A stretch of 64,000 nucleotides of DNA, from positions 94,413,221 to 94,477,220 of the forward strand of contig OY757021.1 of NCBI GenBank assembly GCA_963580285.1. The letters run 5' to 3'. This document shows positions 1-10,858 of the stretch, piece after piece; within the stretch, counting starts at the first letter, position 1; each line of letters opens with the position of its first letter. The notes below the pieces were generated by a model. It was not told the DNA's origin and made no database searches. It saw only the letters and a program-made list of their open reading frames with translations. Made by a program: the position numbers and the translations under genes. The stretch comes from Lucinisca nassula (Eukaryota > Mollusca > Bivalvia > Lucinida > Lucinidae).

Positions 1-187
1 ATGGAAAAGGATACTTAAGCATTGACTTCACTGTTGAAGAAATAACGTTAAGTTTTTTATAGATTTACTGTGAGAGCTTCAAGGGGAGGTTTCCTACTGT
101 AAAGTGTGCGCTTATGCATTTCCTTTTCAAAAATAGGTTTGGTGTGCGCTTAAAGGAGCATGTGCGGTAATTAGGGCGAATACGGTA
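1..187. mobile_element. TA-type MITE (family T1), right end, cut by window edge
   Basis: The stretch from about 91 to 187 matches the right end of the complete element at 38879-39201: both carry TAAAGTGTGCGCTT, then GGAGCATGTGCGGTAA, and end in CGAATACGGTA. The left end lies outside the window. There is no coding potential. It is a non-autonomous DNA transposon; the TA target duplication is inferred from the complete copy. Confidence 0.7.
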
Positions 188-201
188 TGTTGCGAAGAGA
201 A

Positions 202-295
202 TATCATAAAAATCCTAAAAATTCGGTCACCTTGAGAACTTGATGTATCTCCTAAAATTCTAATAAGTTTGTTTCTCTAACCAGCAAGGAGTTCA
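202..295 (+). mobile_element. Family F4 MITE, left half (split by HLE-A1)
   Basis: It begins with TAAAAATCCTAAAAATTCGG and runs to AGCAAGGAGTTCA, as in the F4 copies at 14726-14917 and 47516-47746. It stops exactly where the Helitron-like element starts, and the missing half (AAAAGTGTAGACAGAATGG onward) resumes at 4017. The element was therefore present before the 3.7-kb insertion. Confidence 0.75.
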
Positions 296-1376
296 ACAAG
301 AGGGCCCAGAGGGCCCTGGTTCGCTCACCTGATCCAATGTATAACAAGTGGGACCCGGGCAGGGTCAATTTTGGCCCCAGGGCTATAATTTGAACAATCT
401 TGGTAGAGGTCCACAAGATGAAGCTTCATATCGAATATGAAAGACCTGGGCTTTCTGGTTTCAAAGAAGAAGATTTTAAAGGATTAGCCTGCAGATAGAC
501 TATGTAAAACAAGATTTTCCCTATATAAGTTTATCTAAAACCAAAGGGCCCCGGAGCGGGCGCATTTTTGGCCTCAGGGCTATAATTTGAACAATCTTGG
601 TAGAGGTCCACAAGATGAAGCTTCATACCAAATATCAAAGACATGGGCCTTGCGGTTTCAGAGAAGAAGATTTTTCAAGATTTTCCCCATATAAGCCCAT
701 GTAAAACCAAAGGGCCCCCGTGCGGGGGCATTTTTGGCCCCAGCACTATAATTTGAACAATCTTGGTAGGGGTCCACTAGATGAAGCTTCATACCACATA
801 TCAAAGACCTGGGCCTTGCGGGTTCAGAGAAGAAGATTTTTCAAGATTTTCCCTATATAAGAACATGTAAAACAAAAGGGCCCCCGTGAGGGGGCATTTT
901 GAGCTACAGCACTATAATTTGAACAATCTTGGTAGGGGTCCACTAGATGAAGCTTCATACCAAATATCAAAGACCTGGGCCTTGCGGTTTCAGAGAAGAT
1001 TTTTCAAGATTTTCCCTATATAAGCCCATGTAAAACCAAAGGGCTCCCGTGTGGGGGGCATTTTTAGCTCCAGCACTATAATTTGAACAGTCTTCGTAGG
1101 GGTCCACTAGCTGAAGCTTCATACCAAATATCAAAGACCTGGGCCTTGCATTTTCAGAGAAGAAGATTTTTAAAGATTTTCCCTATATAAGCCTATGTAA
1201 AACCAAAGGGCCCTGGTGTGGGGGCATTTTTGGTCCCAGCACTATAATTTGAACAATCTTGGTAGGGGTCCACTAGATGAAGCTTCATACCAAATATCAA
1301 AGACCTGGGCCTTGCAGTTTCAGAGAAGAAGATTTTTCAAGATTTTCCCTATATAAGCCCATGTAAAACCAAAGGG

Positions 1377-1743
1377 ATGGGAGACAGATTTATATAAGCC
1401 TATTGGCTTCTTTCTGAATCCCTTTGTAAGTTTTTGTATTTGTGTTTGTTTGTTTGATTTGAGGTTTAACGTCCCCGTCAACACTGTAAAGGTCATTTTG
1501 GAGATGTTGCTTCCAATTTTGTGGGACTTTTACCCGACATTGAGATAAAATGACATCTCAAGCCCTGTCGCCCAATGAAACCAACAGGGTTTATTAGCAT
1601 GGACGGTCCGCCTCGCACCGCGGTTCCTGGACAGGCTTAGATCCTCTAAGCGGTTTACCAGTACTAGTGTGCGGGCCGGATTCAGCTTTGTATTTGTGAA
1701 AAAATATGTTTATGACATTATTTGAAATAAAATATGTTTAAAC
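1377..1743. mobile_element. Retroposed fragment inside HLE-A1, itself carrying a SINE
   Basis: Foreign sequence interrupts the satellite between two copies of ACCAAAGGG (left at about 1368-1376, right at about 1748). The right portion reads GAAATAAAATATGTTTAAACC, including an AATAAA-like signal near the 3' end, as expected of a 5'-truncated non-LTR retrotransposon tail. The flanking ACCAAAGGG also belongs to every satellite unit, so the duplication is read against the neighbouring uninterrupted units. Identity of the donor is unknown. Confidence 0.5.
1445..1686 (-). mobile_element. SINE S1, minus orientation
   Basis: It has the tail complement (TTTGTTTGATTTGAGGTTTAA), the central block AATTTTGTGGGACTTTTACC, and the 5' part ending in GTGCGGGCCGGATTCAG. 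It is flanked by a 12-bp duplication TTTGTATTTGTG (1433-1444 and 1687-1698). It is nested in the retroposed fragment, which is nested in HLE-A1: three layers. It lacks the first ~60 bp of the S1 consensus seen at 16758-17058. Confidence 0.8.
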
Positions 1744-4016
1744 CAAAACCAAAGGGCCCCCGTGCGGGGGCATTTTTAGCTCCAGCACTATAATTTGAAC
1801 AATCTTGGTAGGGGTCCACTAGATAAAGCTTCATACCAAATATCAAAGACCTGGGCCTTGCGGTTTCAGAGACGAAGATTTTTAAAGATTTTCCCTATAT
1901 AAGCCCATGTAAAACCAAAGGGCCCCCGTGCGGGGGCATTTTTGGCCCCAGCACTATAATTTGAACAATCTTGGTAGGGGTCCACTAGATGAAGCTTCAT
2001 ACCACATATCAAAGACCTGGGCCTTGCGGTTTCAGAGAAGAAGATTTTTCAAGATTTTCCCTATATAAGCACATGTAAAACCAAAGGGCCCCCTTGCGGG
2101 GGCATTTTGAGCTCCAGCACTATAATTTGAACAATCTTGGTAGGGGTCCACTAGATAAAGCTTCATACCAAATATCAAAGACCTGGGCCTTGCGGTTTCA
2201 GAGAAGAAGATTTTTCAAGATTTTCCCTATATAAGCCCATGTAAAACCAAAGGGCCCCTGTGCAGGGGCATTTTTTGCCCCAGCACTATAATTTGAACAA
2301 TCTTGGTAGGGATCCACTAGATGAAGCTTCATACCACATATCAAAGACCTGGGCCTTGCGGTTTCAGAGAAGAAGATTTTTCAAGATTTTCCCTATATAA
2401 GCACATGTAAAACCAAAGGGCCCCCGTGCGGGGGCATTTTGAGCTCCAGCACTATAATTTAAACAATCTTGGTAGGGGTCCACTAGATGAAGCTTCATAC
2501 CAAATATCAAAGACCTGGGCCTTGCGGTTTCAGAGAAGAAGATTTTTAAAATTTTCCCTATATAAGCCTATGTAAAACAAAAGGACCCTGGTGCGGGGGC
2601 ATTTTTGGCCCCAGAACTATAATTTGAACAATCTTGGTAGGGGTCCACTAGATGAAGCTTCATACCAAATATCAAAGACCTGGGCCTTGCGGTTTCAGAG
2701 AAGAAGATTTTTCAAGATTTTCCCTATATAAGCCCATGTAAAACCAAAGGGCCCCCGTGCGGGGGCATTTTTAGCTCCAGCACTATAATTTGAACAATCT
2801 TGGTAGGGATCCACTAGATTAGATGAAGCTTCATACCAAATATCAAAGACCTGGGCCTTGAGGTTTCAGAGAAGAAGATTTTTCAAGATTTTCCCTATAT
2901 AAGCACATGTAAAACCAAAGGGCCCCCGTGAGGGGGCATTTTGAGCTCCAGCACTATAATTTGAACAATCTTGGTAGGGGTCCACTAGATGAAGCTTCAT
3001 ACCAAATATCATAGACCTGGGCCTTGCGGTTTCAGAGAAGAAGATTTTTAAAATTTTCCCTATATAAGCCCATGTAAAACTAAAGGGCCCCCGTGCGGGG
3101 GGCATTTTTAGCTCCAGCACTATAATTTGAACAATCTTGGTAGGGGTCCACTAGATGAAGCTTCATACCAAATATCAAAGTCCTGGGCCTTGCGGTTTCA
3201 GAGAAGAAGATTTTTAAAGATTTTCCCTATATAAGCCCATGTAAAACCAAAGGGCCCCCGTGCGGGGGCATTTTTGGCCCCAGCACTATAATTTGAACAA
3301 TCTTGGTAGGGGTCCACTAGATGAAGCTTCATACCACATATCAAAGACCTGGGCCTTGCGGTTTCAGAGAAGAAGATTGTTCAAGATTTTCCCTATATAA
3401 GCACATGTAAAACCAAAGGGCCCCCGTGCGGGGGCATTTTGAGCTCCAGCACTATAATTTGAACAATCTTGGTAGGGGTCCACTAGATAAAGCTTCATAC
3501 CATTTATCATAGACCTGGGCCTTGCGGTTTCAGAGAAGAAGATTTTTAAAGATTTTTCCTATATAAGCCCATGTAAAACCAAAGCCCATGTAAAACCAAA
3601 GGGCCCCCGTGCGGGGGCATTTTTGGCCCCAGCACTATAATTTGAACAATTTTGGTAGGGGTTCACAAGATGAAGCTTCATACCAAATATCAAAGACCTG
3701 GGCCTTGCGGTTTCAGAGAAGAAGATTTTTTAAGTTTTCGGTGAAAAAAAATCTATTTTTGGCTACTGTGACCTATATGTGCAATGGACCGGAACCATTT
3801 GAACAACTTTGAAAGGGGACCACCTAAGGATCATTCCTGTGAAGTTTGGTCAAAATCCGTTAAGTGGTTTAGGAGGAGATGTCGTTTGAAGAAAAAGTTT
3901 ACGGACACACTCACGCACGCATGCACGCAGGCACGCACGCACGCACGGACGCACGACGGACGACGGACAAAAAGTGATCCCAAAAGCTCACCTTGTCACT
4001 ACGTGACAGGTGAGCT

Positions 4017-4138
4017 AAAAAGTGTAGACAGAATGGCAAACAATGTAGACCCTAATCAGACTATTCCTTCAGGAGCAGTCTGATCTGGATTTGCACTGCT
4101 TAGGCCTGTCTGTCCCAATACTTATGATCATTACGGTA
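4017..4138 (+). mobile_element. Family F4 MITE, right half
   Basis: It continues the element broken at 295: GTGTAGACAGAATGGCAAAC, then an inverted pair around GTAGACCCTAATCAGACT...AGTCTGATCTGGATTTGCAC, ending ATGATCATTACGGTA. F4 ends read TACYGTAA-ATCCTAA in full copies (see 13151-13377). Confidence 0.75.
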
Positions 4139-4466
4139 TTTTTTGTTATAAACATATTGTGAGTACACATTGAGGCAATTCGAAAACAAGTTCAATGTAT
4201 ATGCACCGTATGTTTTGGCCCCCACCCCTCCATGTTTGGAGAAATAGACTGGGCTGCATGATGCTTCCATGCAGAGCTGAAACCGAACGTACAGGAGTAC
4301 TGGTGAACCGCTTAGGAGGTCTATATAATAATAAGCCTGCCCAGGCAAAGTAATATGAGTCAGACCATTTATTATTAGAGCATGAGCGTTTATTAGAATT
4401 TTTACGGTAGTCCATCAATTACCTGTGCATTAACCAATTTTGTACCAGAAACCCAAAAACACTTGT
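4139..4466. other. Stretch without a gene; SINE S1 5' fragment and MITE scrap
   Basis: Positions about 4221-4366 are the 5' two-fifths of SINE S1 (GGGCTGCATGATGCTTCC through GCCCAGGCAAAG) with a short internal insertion TATATAATAATAA. Positions 4432-4462 resemble the 5' end of the pB2 MITE (ATTTTGTACCAGAAACCC). The remainder is AT-rich and unremarkable. Confidence 0.6.
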
Positions 4467-4469
4467 TAA

Positions 4470-4674
4470 CCCTTGTCCTGCTAATCCCGGATATGCCTTA
4501 TCTTTGAAACAATGTAGATCCAGATCAGATGGCTTCTGGCGAAGCCATCTGATCAGGATCTACATTGTTTGCCATTCAGATTGTGAATTTGTTGCAATAA
4601 TTTGCATCAAGTTATCTTATTGGTTGATAATCGGTAGTGGGTGTGGCATATATAAATATTCAGCAGGACAAGGG
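4470..4674 (-). mobile_element. piggyBac-type MITE pB1 (205 bp)
   Basis: It is bounded by TTAA (4466-4469 and 4675-4678), begins CCCTTGTCCTGCT and ends CAGCAGGACAAGGG. The centre is a palindrome, CCAGATCAGATGGCTTC...GAAGCCATCTGATC. Length and ends equal the copies at 54447-54651 and 55054-55258, where the TTAA duplication is demonstrated by empty sites. TTAA targeting and CCC/GGG termini are piggyBac superfamily traits. No coding capacity. Confidence 0.85.
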
Positions 4675-4779
4675 TTAATTAGCAAACAGTGCAGGCCCAG
4701 ATCGTGCCTTGCTTAAAGGAGGCACAACAAAACAAAATGTGTTTGCAAAACACATAAGGCACTGGACAGCACCTGTTAA

Positions 4780-4980
4780 CCCATTTTGTACCAGAAACCC
4801 CAAAACGGGTATCCTGGCAAACAGTGTAGGCCCAGATCAGACGCCACAGAATGCAGGGTCTGATCAGGGTCTACACTGTTTGCGAAAAGTTAAGCCATTT
4901 TCCAAATAGATTTTGAAGAACACCCCTAAATTTTGAAATGGACTCCTGCTATATATAAGAAGGAAGATTCCATTTGGTAC
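4780..4980 (+). mobile_element. piggyBac-type MITE pB2, left part (split by HLE-C1)
   Basis: It starts after TTAA (4776-4779) with CCCATTTTGTACCAGAAACC, has the core AGATCAGACGCC...TCTGATCAGG, and runs to GATTCCATTTGGTAC at 4980. The last bases, AAAAAGGG followed by TCAA (a decayed TTAA), reappear at 7062-7073 after HLE-C1. The uninterrupted version of this end can be read in reverse at 30173 (CCCTTTTTGTACCAAATGG). Confidence 0.85.
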
Positions 4981-7061
4981 AACAAGAATTCTGCCAAAGG
5001 CTATGTCGTGCCTGTAGGGGGGCAAAGTCACCAAACCATGACATCTACTGGCCAAGGTCAAACATAGATGCTTGCATAAAAGTTGCCATTCTTAAAAGCA
5101 AGCTTGTACTAAGCATCATTAATGAAGCTCTAATAATTCTTGAGAAATGAACTTAACTATTAGGGTCAGCGCTAGGGTGGTTGCAATATTTTATAACATG
5201 AATTACGAGGAAGGCTGTCGCGCCTGTGGGGGGCGCAGAGTCACCAAAGCATGACATCTAGGCAAGAGTCAAATATAGATGTTTGCATAAAGTTGCCATT
5301 CTTAAATGCAAGCTTGTACTAAGTATCATTTAAAGAAGCTCTAATAATTCTTGAGAAATTAACTTAACCATTAGGGTGAACGCTAGGGTTGCTTGCACAA
5401 TTTTACAAAGTCAGTGAATCATAAAATGTATGTCAAGGTCAAATATGGATGCTTGCATTTAAGTTTCCATCTCCAGATACAAGTTTGTACCAAGTATCAT
5501 TAATGAAGCTCTTGTAGTTCTTGAGAAATTAACTTGACTATTTGGGTGAAAGCTAGGTGGTTGCAATATTTTAGAAAGTCAGTGAACCATAAAATGTCAT
5601 CTATAAAATGTAGGTCAAGTCAAACATGGATGCTTGCATTTAACTTGCCACCCCCAGATACAAGTTTGCACCAAGTTTTATTACTGAAGCTCTTATAGTA
5701 CTTGAGAAATTAACTTGACCATTTGGGAGAAAGCTATAGAGTGGTAGCAATATTTTACAAAGTCAGTGAACCATGAAATGTAGGTCAAGGTCAAATATGG
5801 ATGCTTGCATTTAAGTTGCCATCCCGAGATACAAGTTTGTATCAAGTATCATTAATAAAGCTCTTATAGTTCTTGAGAAATTAACTTGACCATTAGGGTG
5901 AACGCTGCTAGGGTGGTCACAATATTTTACAAAGTCAGTGAACCATGAAATTTAGGTCAAGGTCAATGTGGATGCTTGCATTTACGTTGCCATCCCTAGA
6001 TCAAAGTTTGTACTAAATATCATTAATGAATCTCTTATAGTTCTAGAGAAATAAACTTGACCATTAGGGTGAACACTATGGTGGACGCAATATTTTACAA
6101 AGTCAGTGAACCATAAAATGTAGGTCAAGGTCTTATATGGATGCTTGCATTTAAGTTGCCACCCCCAGATACAAGTTTGTACCAAGTATCATTTATGAAG
6201 CTCATATAGTTCTTGAGAAATAAACTTGACCAATAGGATGAACGCTAGGGTGGTCGCAAGGACGAACGGAAGGAAAACCGGACCCTGCTAGGGTGGTCGC
6301 AATATTTTACAAAGTCAGTGTCAGTGAACCATAAAATGTAGGTCAAGTCAAATATGGATGCTTGCATTTAACTTGCCACCCCCAGATACAAGTTTGTACC
6401 AGGTATTATTAATTAAGCTCTTATAGTTCATGAGAAATTAACTTGACTATTTGAGTGAACGCTAGGGAGGTCGTAATATTATATAAAGTCAGTGAACCAT
6501 GAAATGTAGGTCAAGGTCAAATATGGATGCTTCCATTTAAGTTACCATCCTGAAATACAAGTTTGTACCAAGTATCATTAATGAAGCTCTTATGGTTCTT
6601 GACCAATTTAGGTCAAGGTCAAATATGGATGCTTGCATTTAAGTTGCCATCCCCAGATTATAGTTTGTACCAAATATCATTAATGAAGCTCTTATAGTTC
6701 TTAAGAAATAAACTTGACCATTAGGGTGAACGATAGGGTGGTTGCAAATGTTGACGCCTTGACAAACGGACGGACGGACGGACGAACGGACATCTCTACG
6801 AATGGATACTTAAGTGGCTAGGCTTCGGCATATTGACTACTTAAGCGGCAAATACTCTTAAGCCGCAATCCACTTAAGAGCGAATCTTTGCCACTTAAGT
6901 ACCAAAATTACGGAATAAAGTCCATTTGAACTCACGAATATATACCTAAGTGTCAAACTGTCCAAATTTTTTGCCCCCTAAATGTCGTTTCGTTGGTGCG
7001 GACGAACGAGCGGATGGAAAACCGGGCGCCTATATCACGCCATGCTAATAGCAGGCGCGAC
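4981..7061 (+). mobile_element. Helitron-like element C1 (HLE-C1) with ~170-bp satellite
   Basis: The 5' end is ACAAGAATTCTGCCAAAGG with GTCGTGCCTG nearby; the 3' end is GCGCCTATATCACGCC...AATAGCAGGCGCGAC. It contains about nine copies of a ~170-bp unit built on AAAGTCAGTGAACCATAAAATG and TACAAGTTTGTACCAAGTAT. A stray tail-like scrap (AACGGAAGGAAAACCGGACC) at about 6255-6285 indicates internal recombination. It shares ends and array with HLE-C2 (33492-34460). Removing it restores MITE pB2 perfectly, so it inserted into an A-run without a target duplication. Confidence 0.8.
6791..6998. mobile_element. ~208-bp insertion rich in CTTAAG inside the HLE-C1 tail
   Basis: HLE-C2 has no such sequence between its GACAAACGG and GGATGGAAAACCGG tail segments. 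The insertion is bracketed by GGACGAACG on both sides, a likely 9-bp target duplication. It holds five CTTAAG hexamers in about 120 bp (ACTTAAGTGG, TACTTAAGCGG, CTCTTAAGCC and so on). The family is not recognised. Confidence 0.55.
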
Positions 7062-7073
7062 AAAAAGGGTCAA

Positions 7074-7417
7074 ATAGACACAGGGTCAAAAACATTGGTA
7101 TAATAGTCATAGATTAGATTGACTAGACAGAGATCATTTGCACCAATGCCTTTAGAATGTACTATTAATGAACTGGTAAACCAAATCACCCTATTTTGTG
7201 AATTCAACTGTAACACAAACAAAGCTTGCAGAAAGCATAATTATGAAAGGCACACTACAGAATCTTCTGGTGGACTCAGCGAGACAACACCTGAATACCA
7301 CCCCCCCCCCCCCCACACACACACACTTATAGTCAATCTTATCTTCTTATCTGCGACTTCTGGTCTATTCACAATCAGTACACATGCAAATGGCAACTGG
7401 TTCAAATGTAATGGTCA
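7074..7417. other. Gene-free stretch with poly-C/CA run
   Basis: Mostly unique AT-rich sequence. A run of about 14 C followed by (CA)n lies at about 7302-7326. The 104-codon open frame across it crosses the microsatellite and shows no family similarity, so I do not call a gene. Confidence 0.5.
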
Positions 7418-8029
7418 ACAAGAGGCTCAATGAGCCTAAACCGCTCACCTGAGGAACTTAAGTTTTAACAATTCACAGACTTGACTACTAAATCTGCTAA
7501 TAGAATCCAGCCCATTGACCCTTACAGGATATAAGTCATCATTATTGCATTGCATTCCAAGTTTGAGACTTCTAGCTTCTATAGTTCCTGAGAAATCTTT
7601 GACGAAAATTTAACATTGGTCAAAATGGAGAGAAAGAAGAATGAAAGAACAGATGAACAAATAAGCTGAGAAAGCCCAATGTCTCTTACACAAAATAAGT
7701 CATCATTATTCTATTGAATACCAAATTTGATGCTTCTAGCTTTTATAGTTCCTGAGAAATCTTTGATTAAAAATTTAACATTGGTCTATTATCTCTATAT
7801 GGAGAGAAAGAAGAATGAAGGAACAAATGAACCAGACTAGCTCCAAAACCTAATGCAGCCTTTCCCCTTGCCCAATGGTGCTACACATAAAATTTAAACA
7901 AGATTGGTTGACTGCCTTCTGAGATATGCTTCATTGAAAGTGTGGACGACGGATGGACGGACGACAGACGACGGACTCCGGAGCCTTGGTATACTATCAG
8001 CTCACTGGAGCCTTTGGCTCAGGTGAGCT
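7418..8029 (+). mobile_element. Helitron-like element D1, short
   Basis: The 5' end is ACAAGAGG with hairpin AGGCTCA/TGAGCCT (7423-7437), then CGCTCACCTG. The 3' end is GACGGACGACAGACGACGG, then hairpin GAGCCTTTGGCTC and AGGTGAGCT. Inside are two ~120-190 bp related segments (AAGTCATCATTATT; TTTATAGTTCCTGAGAAATC). Architecture is identical to HLE-A1 but the satellite is unrelated. It abuts the HLE-D2 array directly. Confidence 0.75.
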
Positions 8030-9952
8030 AAAAATTCAAGTCGCTCTTTCTGTCACAACATTTTCCCTACGTTAAGTCTATGGGCAAATTTTTTTGTCTC
8101 TCAAGGTCATGTAACTCCGAGGTCAATATTCCGATTCGGCCCAAAATCGAACTTAACCGAGATTTTATGCCTGTCCTCGTTACCTGCAAGTTTGAAGCTG
8201 ATATGAATAAAAATAAAGGTGCTATCGTGGTCACAACGTATTTTTTTATGCTCAAGGGCAGTTAACTCCAAGGCAAATATTCCGATTCAGCCCAAAATCG
8301 AACTTAATCGAGATTTTATGTCTGTCCTCATTACCTGCAAGTTTGAAGCTGATCTGAAAAAAATTCAAGTCGCTATCGTAGTCGCAACATTTTCCCTAAT
8401 TAAGTCTATGGGCAAATTTTTTGTCGCTCAAGGTCACGTAACTCGGAGGTCAAATTCCGATTCGGCCCAAAATTGAACTTAACCGAGATTTAATGCCTGT
8501 CCTCGTTACCTGCAAGTTTGAAGCTGATATGAATAAAAATAAAGTTGCTATCGTGGTCACAACGTATTTTTTTATGCTCAAGGGCAGGTAACTCCAAGTC
8601 AAATAATCCGATTCGGCCCAAAATCGAACTTAACCGAGATTTTATGTCTGTCCTCGTTACCTGCAAGTTTGAAGCTGATCTGAAAAAAATTCAAGTCGCT
8701 ATCGTAGTCACAACATTTTCCCTATGTAAAGTCTATGGGCAAATTTTTTGTCGCTCAAGGTCATGTAACTCCGAGGTCAATATTCTGATTCGAACTTAAC
8801 TGAGATTTTATGCCTGTCCACGTTACCTGCAAGTTTGAAGCTGATCTGAATAAAAATAAAGTTGCTATCTTGGTCACAACGTATTTTTTTATGCTCAAGG
8901 GCAGGTAACTCCAAGGCAAATAATCCGATTCGGCCCAAAATCGAACTTGACCGAGATTTTATGCCTGTACTGGTTATCTGCAAGAATGAAGTCGATCAGA
9001 AAAAAATTGACGGAGCTAGAGTGATGACAAGCTTTTTCCTATGTGAAGTCTATGGGAGCTATTTGTTGCCATGGCAACCAGAGTTCCACTCAGATCTGCC
9101 TGAAAACCTAATGAAGCCTTTCCACTTGCCCAATAATGCGACACACGAAATTTGATCAAAGTTGGCCAAGTAGTCTTTAAGATATACATTTTTTAAATTC
9201 CCATTAACCCTAATGCAAAAACACACAAGGGCAGGTAACTCCTAAGTGAATGATCCGATTCTGCCAGTTATCGAACTTGACCGAGATTTCATGGCTGTGC
9301 TGGTTATCTGCAAGAATAAAGCCAATCTGAAAATAATTGAAGCAGCTACGGTGATGACAACATTCTCCCCATGTTAAGTCAATAGGCAATTTTTTCAACG
9401 CTCAAGGGCACGTAACTCCTGAGTGAATAATCCGATTCAGCCCAAAATCGAACTTGATCGAGATTTCATGCCTGTCCTCGTTATCTGCAAGAATGAAGTC
9501 GATCAGAAAAAAATTGACGGAGCTAGAGTGATGACAAGCTTTTTCCTATGTTAAGAACGCTCAAGGGCACGTAACTCCTGAGTGAATAATCCGATTCAGC
9601 CCAAAATCGAACTTGATCGAGATTTCATGCCTGTCCTCGTTATCTGCAAGAATGAAGACGATCAGAAAAAATTTGACGGAGCTAGAGTGATGACAAGCTT
9701 TTTCCTATGTTAAGTCTATGGGAGCTATTTGTTGCCATGGCAACCAGAGTTCCAATCCGATCTGCCCGAAAACAGTATGCAGCCTTTCCCCCTACCTGAT
9801 AATGCTTCACATGAAATTTGATCAAGATTGGCCCACTGGTTCCGGAGATATACTTCTTTGAAAGTGTGGACGACGACGACGGACGACGACGACGGACGAC
9901 GGCTCGTGGTATACTAATACCTCACATGAGCCTTCGGCTCAGGTGAGCTAAT
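8030..9952 (+). mobile_element. Helitron-like element D2: dimeric satellite, 5' end missing
   Basis: An array of ~163-bp monomers alternates between two types, CTCAAGGTCATGTAACTCCGA and CTCAAGGGCAGGTAACTCC; the second recurs at 8251, 8577 and 8894, so the higher-order period is about 320 bp. It ends with GACGACGGACGACGG, hairpin GAGCCTTCGGCTC and AGGTGAGCT. It shares terminal logic with D1. The 5' hairpin is absent; D1 lies where it should be. Repeated open frames over the array are phase echoes, not genes. Confidence 0.75.
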
Positions 9953-10452
9953 AATCAAGTTTTTCAAAAGTAGGTCAATTTCAAAATTAGGTCAAAGGTC
10001 ATAGTTGCCTTCAATTCAAGGGCTGCTAATTAAGCTTGGTGCTTTAAGAGATAAAAAAAAATGAGAACATATTATCACCAAAGTAAATCTTAAGATTCTG
10101 TGCTGGCTTTTTTCAGAACCCAGACAGTAGATCCAGACATCAGCAACACAAGATATTTATTTGATGTTGTCAAAAGTAAAATCTGTAATCTATATGTACC
10201 AATTTTTTATCTGGATCTACAGTATATAGCTATGCTCTCACAGGCAGAATGGGGTAGTGCTAAATGGGCTTTGAGCCAAGGCACTAGAAACAGCAAATGT
10301 TACACTCAGAGCCCCCACTTTTACAAAACAATGTCACACGAAAAGCCAAGGCACTGTCAGATCCAGAGCCCTCATCCATCAAGGCTTGAGCTGAATGATG
10401 CTTCCAGGCAGAGCTGAATCCGACTGGAATATTTTTCTTGCCTTTAGGGGAA
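9953..10452. other. Gene-free stretch with a SINE S1 scrap
   Basis: Positions 10388-10426 are a piece of SINE S1 (GAATGATGCTTCC-GGCAGAGCTGAATCC). The rest is unique. The 105-codon frame at 10100-10417 ends inside this SINE piece and has no recognisable domain. Confidence 0.45.
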
Positions 10453-10858
10453 GTTTCATCCACTGTGATTTATGAACAAACTTATACCATAGACTTATAA
10501 GGTTCAATTGGGCCAGAAATCACTCTCCTGAATGAGGCAAAGTTTCATCCATTGTGATTTATGAACAAACTTATACCACAGACTTATAAGGTTAAATTGG
10601 AACAGAAATCACTCTCATGAATGAGGTGAGGTTTCATCCATTGTGATTTATTAACAAACTTATACTATAGACTTATAAGGTTCAATTGGGCCAGAAATCA
10701 CTCTCATGAATGAGACGAAGTTTCATCCACTGTGATTTATGAACAAACTTATACCACAGACTTATAAGGTTAAATTGTAACAGAAATCACTCTCCTGAAT
10801 GAGGCGAAGTTTCAGTGTCCCATTGTGATTTATGAACAAACTTATACCACAGACTTAC
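10453..10858 (+). repeat. 89-bp tandem repeat, about five copies
   Basis: GTTTCATCC starts at 10453, 10542, 10631 and 10720, with a variant at 10809. The unit reads through TTATACCACAGACTTATAAGG. The last unit is interrupted at 10858 by a TA MITE and resumes at 11212 with TATAAGGTTAAATTGGG, giving an internal empty-site comparison. Confidence 0.85.

Larger units (their letters stand above)
296..4016 (+). mobile_element. Helitron-like element A1 (HLE-A1) with ~166-bp satellite
   Basis: The 5' end is ACAAGAGGGCCCAGAGGGCCC, containing a perfect AGGGCCC/GGGCCCT hairpin (301-317), followed by GCTCACCTG. The 3' end is a hairpin AGCTCACCT...AGGTGAGCT (about 3985-4016) before host A residues. The interior is some 18 copies of a ~166-bp unit (cagcactataatttgaacaa starts at 741, 907, 1071, 1237), then a single-copy tail (3735-3900) and a GCACGCACG/GGACGACGGAC run. 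Units differ at the junction (TTTTTGGCCCC or TTTTGAGCTCC), suggesting amplification of variants. No Rep or helicase ORF is present. Terminal hairpins, subterminal GCTCACCT/AGGTGAGC inverted repeats, satellite core and lack of a target duplication fit non-autonomous Helitron/Helentron (HINE-like) elements; that class is inferred. Confidence 0.8.

Noticed and set aside
296..4016. CRISPR array, because of many regular repeats
   Set aside because: Units are ~166 bp and contiguous, with no short repeat/unique spacer pattern; eukaryotic satellite within a transposon.
9863..9905. GACGACGGACGACGG run as a coding trinucleotide repeat
   Set aside because: It is the standard tail of Helitron-like elements here, next to the 3' hairpin in HLE-A, D and H.
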